Assembly (NCBI GenBank): GCA_902783445.1
Contig: CACZQX010000203.1
Span: 1 to 7,505 of the forward strand
Reading direction: 5' to 3'
Origin: an uncultured Lachnospiraceae bacterium
Lineage (GTDB): Bacteria; Bacillota; Clostridia; Lachnospirales; Lachnospiraceae
DNA length: 7,505 nt
Position 1 is the stretch's first letter; the number at the start of each line of letters is the position of its first letter. The notes beneath the pieces were generated by a model. It made no database searches. It worked only from the letters and a program-made list of their open reading frames with translations, and was not told the origin of the DNA. The translations under genes were made by a program, and so were the position numbers. This document shows, one piece after another, positions 6,040 through 7,505 of the stretch.

Positions 6040-7505
6040 ATGGGTAATTATAAGACATTATATCGCAAAGAATTTGAACATGATAATTGTGGAATCGGTG
6101 CGGTGGTAAACATTAAGGGCAAACGCGACCACAAACTGGTGGAAGATGCCTTAAGTATTGTTGAAAACCTTGAACACAGAGCAGGTAAGGATGCCGAAGG
6201 AAAAACCGGTGACGGCGTAGGTATTCTTACACAGATTCCACACGACTTCTTCAAGAAAGTCTGCAAAGCGGACGGCATTGAACTTGGAGAGGCAAGGCAG
6301 TACGGGGTTGGTATGATTTTCTTTCCGGATTCCGAGCTTAAGCGTATGCGCGCGCAGAAAATGTTTGAAGTAATTACCGAAAAGGAAGATTTAAAAATCC
6401 TTGGCTGGAGGAAAGTTCCCAACCATGAAGAGGTTTTGGGCTCAAAGGCTAGAGAATGCATGCCTTCCATATATCAGGTTTTTATCGAAAAACCGGAAAA
6501 CATCAAAACGGATTTCGAATTTGATAAAAAACTTTACATTGTAAGACGTGTATTTGAACAGAGTAATGACAATTCATATGTGGTTTCGCTTTCATGCAGA
6601 ACTATCGTTTACAAGGGAATGTTCCTTGTCGGTCAGTTACGTACATTTTTCAGTGACCTTCAGGATCCTGCTTATAAATCAGCCATTGCAATGGTTCATT
6701 CGCGTTTTTCGACAAACACAAATCCAAGCTGGGAAAAAGCGCATCCAAACCGCATGATTGTTCACAACGGTGAGATTAACACCATCAAAGGTAATGTGGA
6801 CAAAATGTGTGCAAGAGAAGAGACAATCAAAGCTACAGGTTTTACAACAGAGGAAATGACAAAGATTTTGCCTGTAATCAATACGGAAGGTTCAGACTCC
6901 GCAAGACTTGACAATGCTTTGGAATTCTTCGTTATGAGCGGTATGGAGCCTGCACTTGCAGCTATGATTCTTATTCCTGAACCATGGACACACAATGACA
7001 CTATTTCTCAGGAAATAAGAGACTTCTATCAATATTATGCAACCATGATGGAACCATGGGACGGCCCTGCATCAATCCTTTTCTCGGACGGCGATGTAAT
7101 GGGCGCAATCTTGGACAGAAACGGTCTTCGTCCTTCAAGATATTATCTTATGGATGACGGACGACTTATCCTTTCATCCGAAGTAGGTGTGCTTGATCTG
7201 GACGAAGCACATGTTGTTAAAAAAGAACGTCTTCATCCGGGCAAAATGCTCCTTATAGATACTGTTAAAAACAAAATCTACACGGATGAAGAAATCAAAG
7301 AAATATATGCGAAGAAGGAGCCATACGGCGAATGGCTTGACAGCAACCTTCTTCCTTTAAGCAAAGTACATATTCCTAATACAAGGATTAAAGAATATAC
7401 GGGAAATGACCTTTTACGCCAGCAAAAAGCTTTCGGTTACACATACGAAAGTTGCATAGAGGAAATCGGCACAATGGCTCGCACAGGAGGCGAGCATATC
7501 GGTGC
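6040..7505 (+). CDS. gltB: Glutamate synthase large (alpha) subunit, N-terminal part (3' end outside window)
   Basis: The frame is open for 488 codons to the window end. Glutamate synthase moves the glutamine amide to 2-oxoglutarate, making two glutamates, and with glutamine synthetase forms the GS-GOGAT route of ammonium assimilation. Seen: a 16-residue N-terminal propeptide before the nucleophile Cys17 in HDNCGIGAVV; family members remove such a propeptide to expose the Cys. Further class II glutaminase motifs follow: HRAGKDAEGKTGDG, HSRFSTNT (from 220), HNGEINT (from 242), EGSDSA (283-288) and DRNGLRPSRYY (359-369). The window stops at the start of the central domain; the FMN/2-oxoglutarate domain, Fe-S cysteines and beta-helix must lie beyond. 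Whether a small GltD subunit or ferredoxin supplies electrons cannot be seen. AAGGAGG (6029-6035) is only 4 bases from the ATG, a tight but workable spacing. Confidence 0.96.
   Translation, partial: MGNYKTLYRKEFEHDNCGIGAVVNIKGKRDHKLVEDALSIVENLEHRAGKDAEGKTGDGVGILTQIPHDFFKKVCKADGIELGEARQYGVGMIFFPDSELKRMRAQKMFEVITEKEDLKILGWRKVPNHEEVLGSKARECMPSIYQVFIEKPENIKTDFEFDKKLYIVRRVFEQSNDNSYVVSLSCRTIVYKGMFLVGQLRTFFSDLQDPAYKSAIAMVHSRFSTNTNPSWEKAHPNRMIVHNGEINTIKGNVDKMCAREETIKATGFTTEEMTKILPVINTEGSDSARLDNALEFFVMSGMEPALAAMILIPEPWTHNDTISQEIRDFYQYYATMMEPWDGPASILFSDGDVMGAILDRNGLRPSRYYLMDDGRLILSSEVGVLDLDEAHVVKKERLHPGKMLLIDTVKNKIYTDEEIKEIYAKKEPYGEWLDSNLLPLSKVHIPNTRIKEYTGNDLLRQQKAFGYTYESCIEEIGTMARTGGEHIG

Noticed and set aside
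6048..6470. Reverse-strand open frame of 140 codons opposite gltB
   Set aside because: It is antisense to the conserved glutaminase domain of gltB, and its Ser/Pro-rich translation has no recognisable motif.
6548..6757. Forward open frame of 69 codons in another frame of gltB
   Set aside because: It overlaps the intact gltB frame, has no ribosome binding site and no recognisable motif.
1..7505. CRISPR arrays, tRNA or rRNA genes, toxin-antitoxin pairs, prophage or defence genes
   Set aside because: No repeat-spacer periodicity, cloverleaf-like segments or matching protein motifs were found on either strand. Apart from the intron end, the window is ordinary metabolic DNA.

Overview
The window looks like chromosomal DNA of a low-GC Firmicute, most likely class Clostridia. 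The basis is AT-rich third codon positions, strong AGGAGG-type ribosome binding sites, TTGACA/TATAAT-like promoters, a Gram-positive style lipoprotein signal, and protein sequences of clostridial flavour. The species cannot be fixed from the sequence alone. Every gene found is on the + strand.

Layout: (1) Positions 1-173 are the 3' end of a group II intron: the last 32 codons of its reverse transcriptase/maturase, then a complete domain V and domain VI. The domain V features (CGC triad, short distal helix) point to the IIC type. (2) Positions 174-284 are host intergenic DNA with a good sigma-A promoter, which drives (3) a small lipoprotein with a single rhodanese domain (285-722). (4) Positions 723-870 form a compact regulatory leader. 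It holds a TTGACA promoter with an inverted repeat between its -35 and -10 boxes. A strong intrinsic terminator hairpin follows at almost the predicted transcription start, and its 5' arm can refold into a small hairpin with an A1/G4 hexaloop of the kind bound by ANTAR antiterminators. (5) Positions 871-7505 carry four closely spaced genes (gaps 68, 48 and 28 bp) with no terminator between them: an E. coli-type asparagine synthetase (asnB), CTP synthase (pyrG), a second, Bacillus/clostridial-type asparagine synthetase (asnB), and the N-terminal 488 codons of the glutamate synthase large subunit (gltB), which runs off the window.

All four enzymes of the operon take the amide nitrogen of glutamine. 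Three are class II (N-terminal Cys) amidotransferases and one is class I (Cys-His-Glu). They deliver nitrogen to aspartate (twice), UTP and 2-oxoglutarate, releasing glutamate each time. Control of the whole set by one nitrogen-responsive leader is therefore a reasonable inference, and the terminator/antiterminator-like leader is the most interesting unexplained element here. The proteins belong to known families; I see no clearly new protein system.
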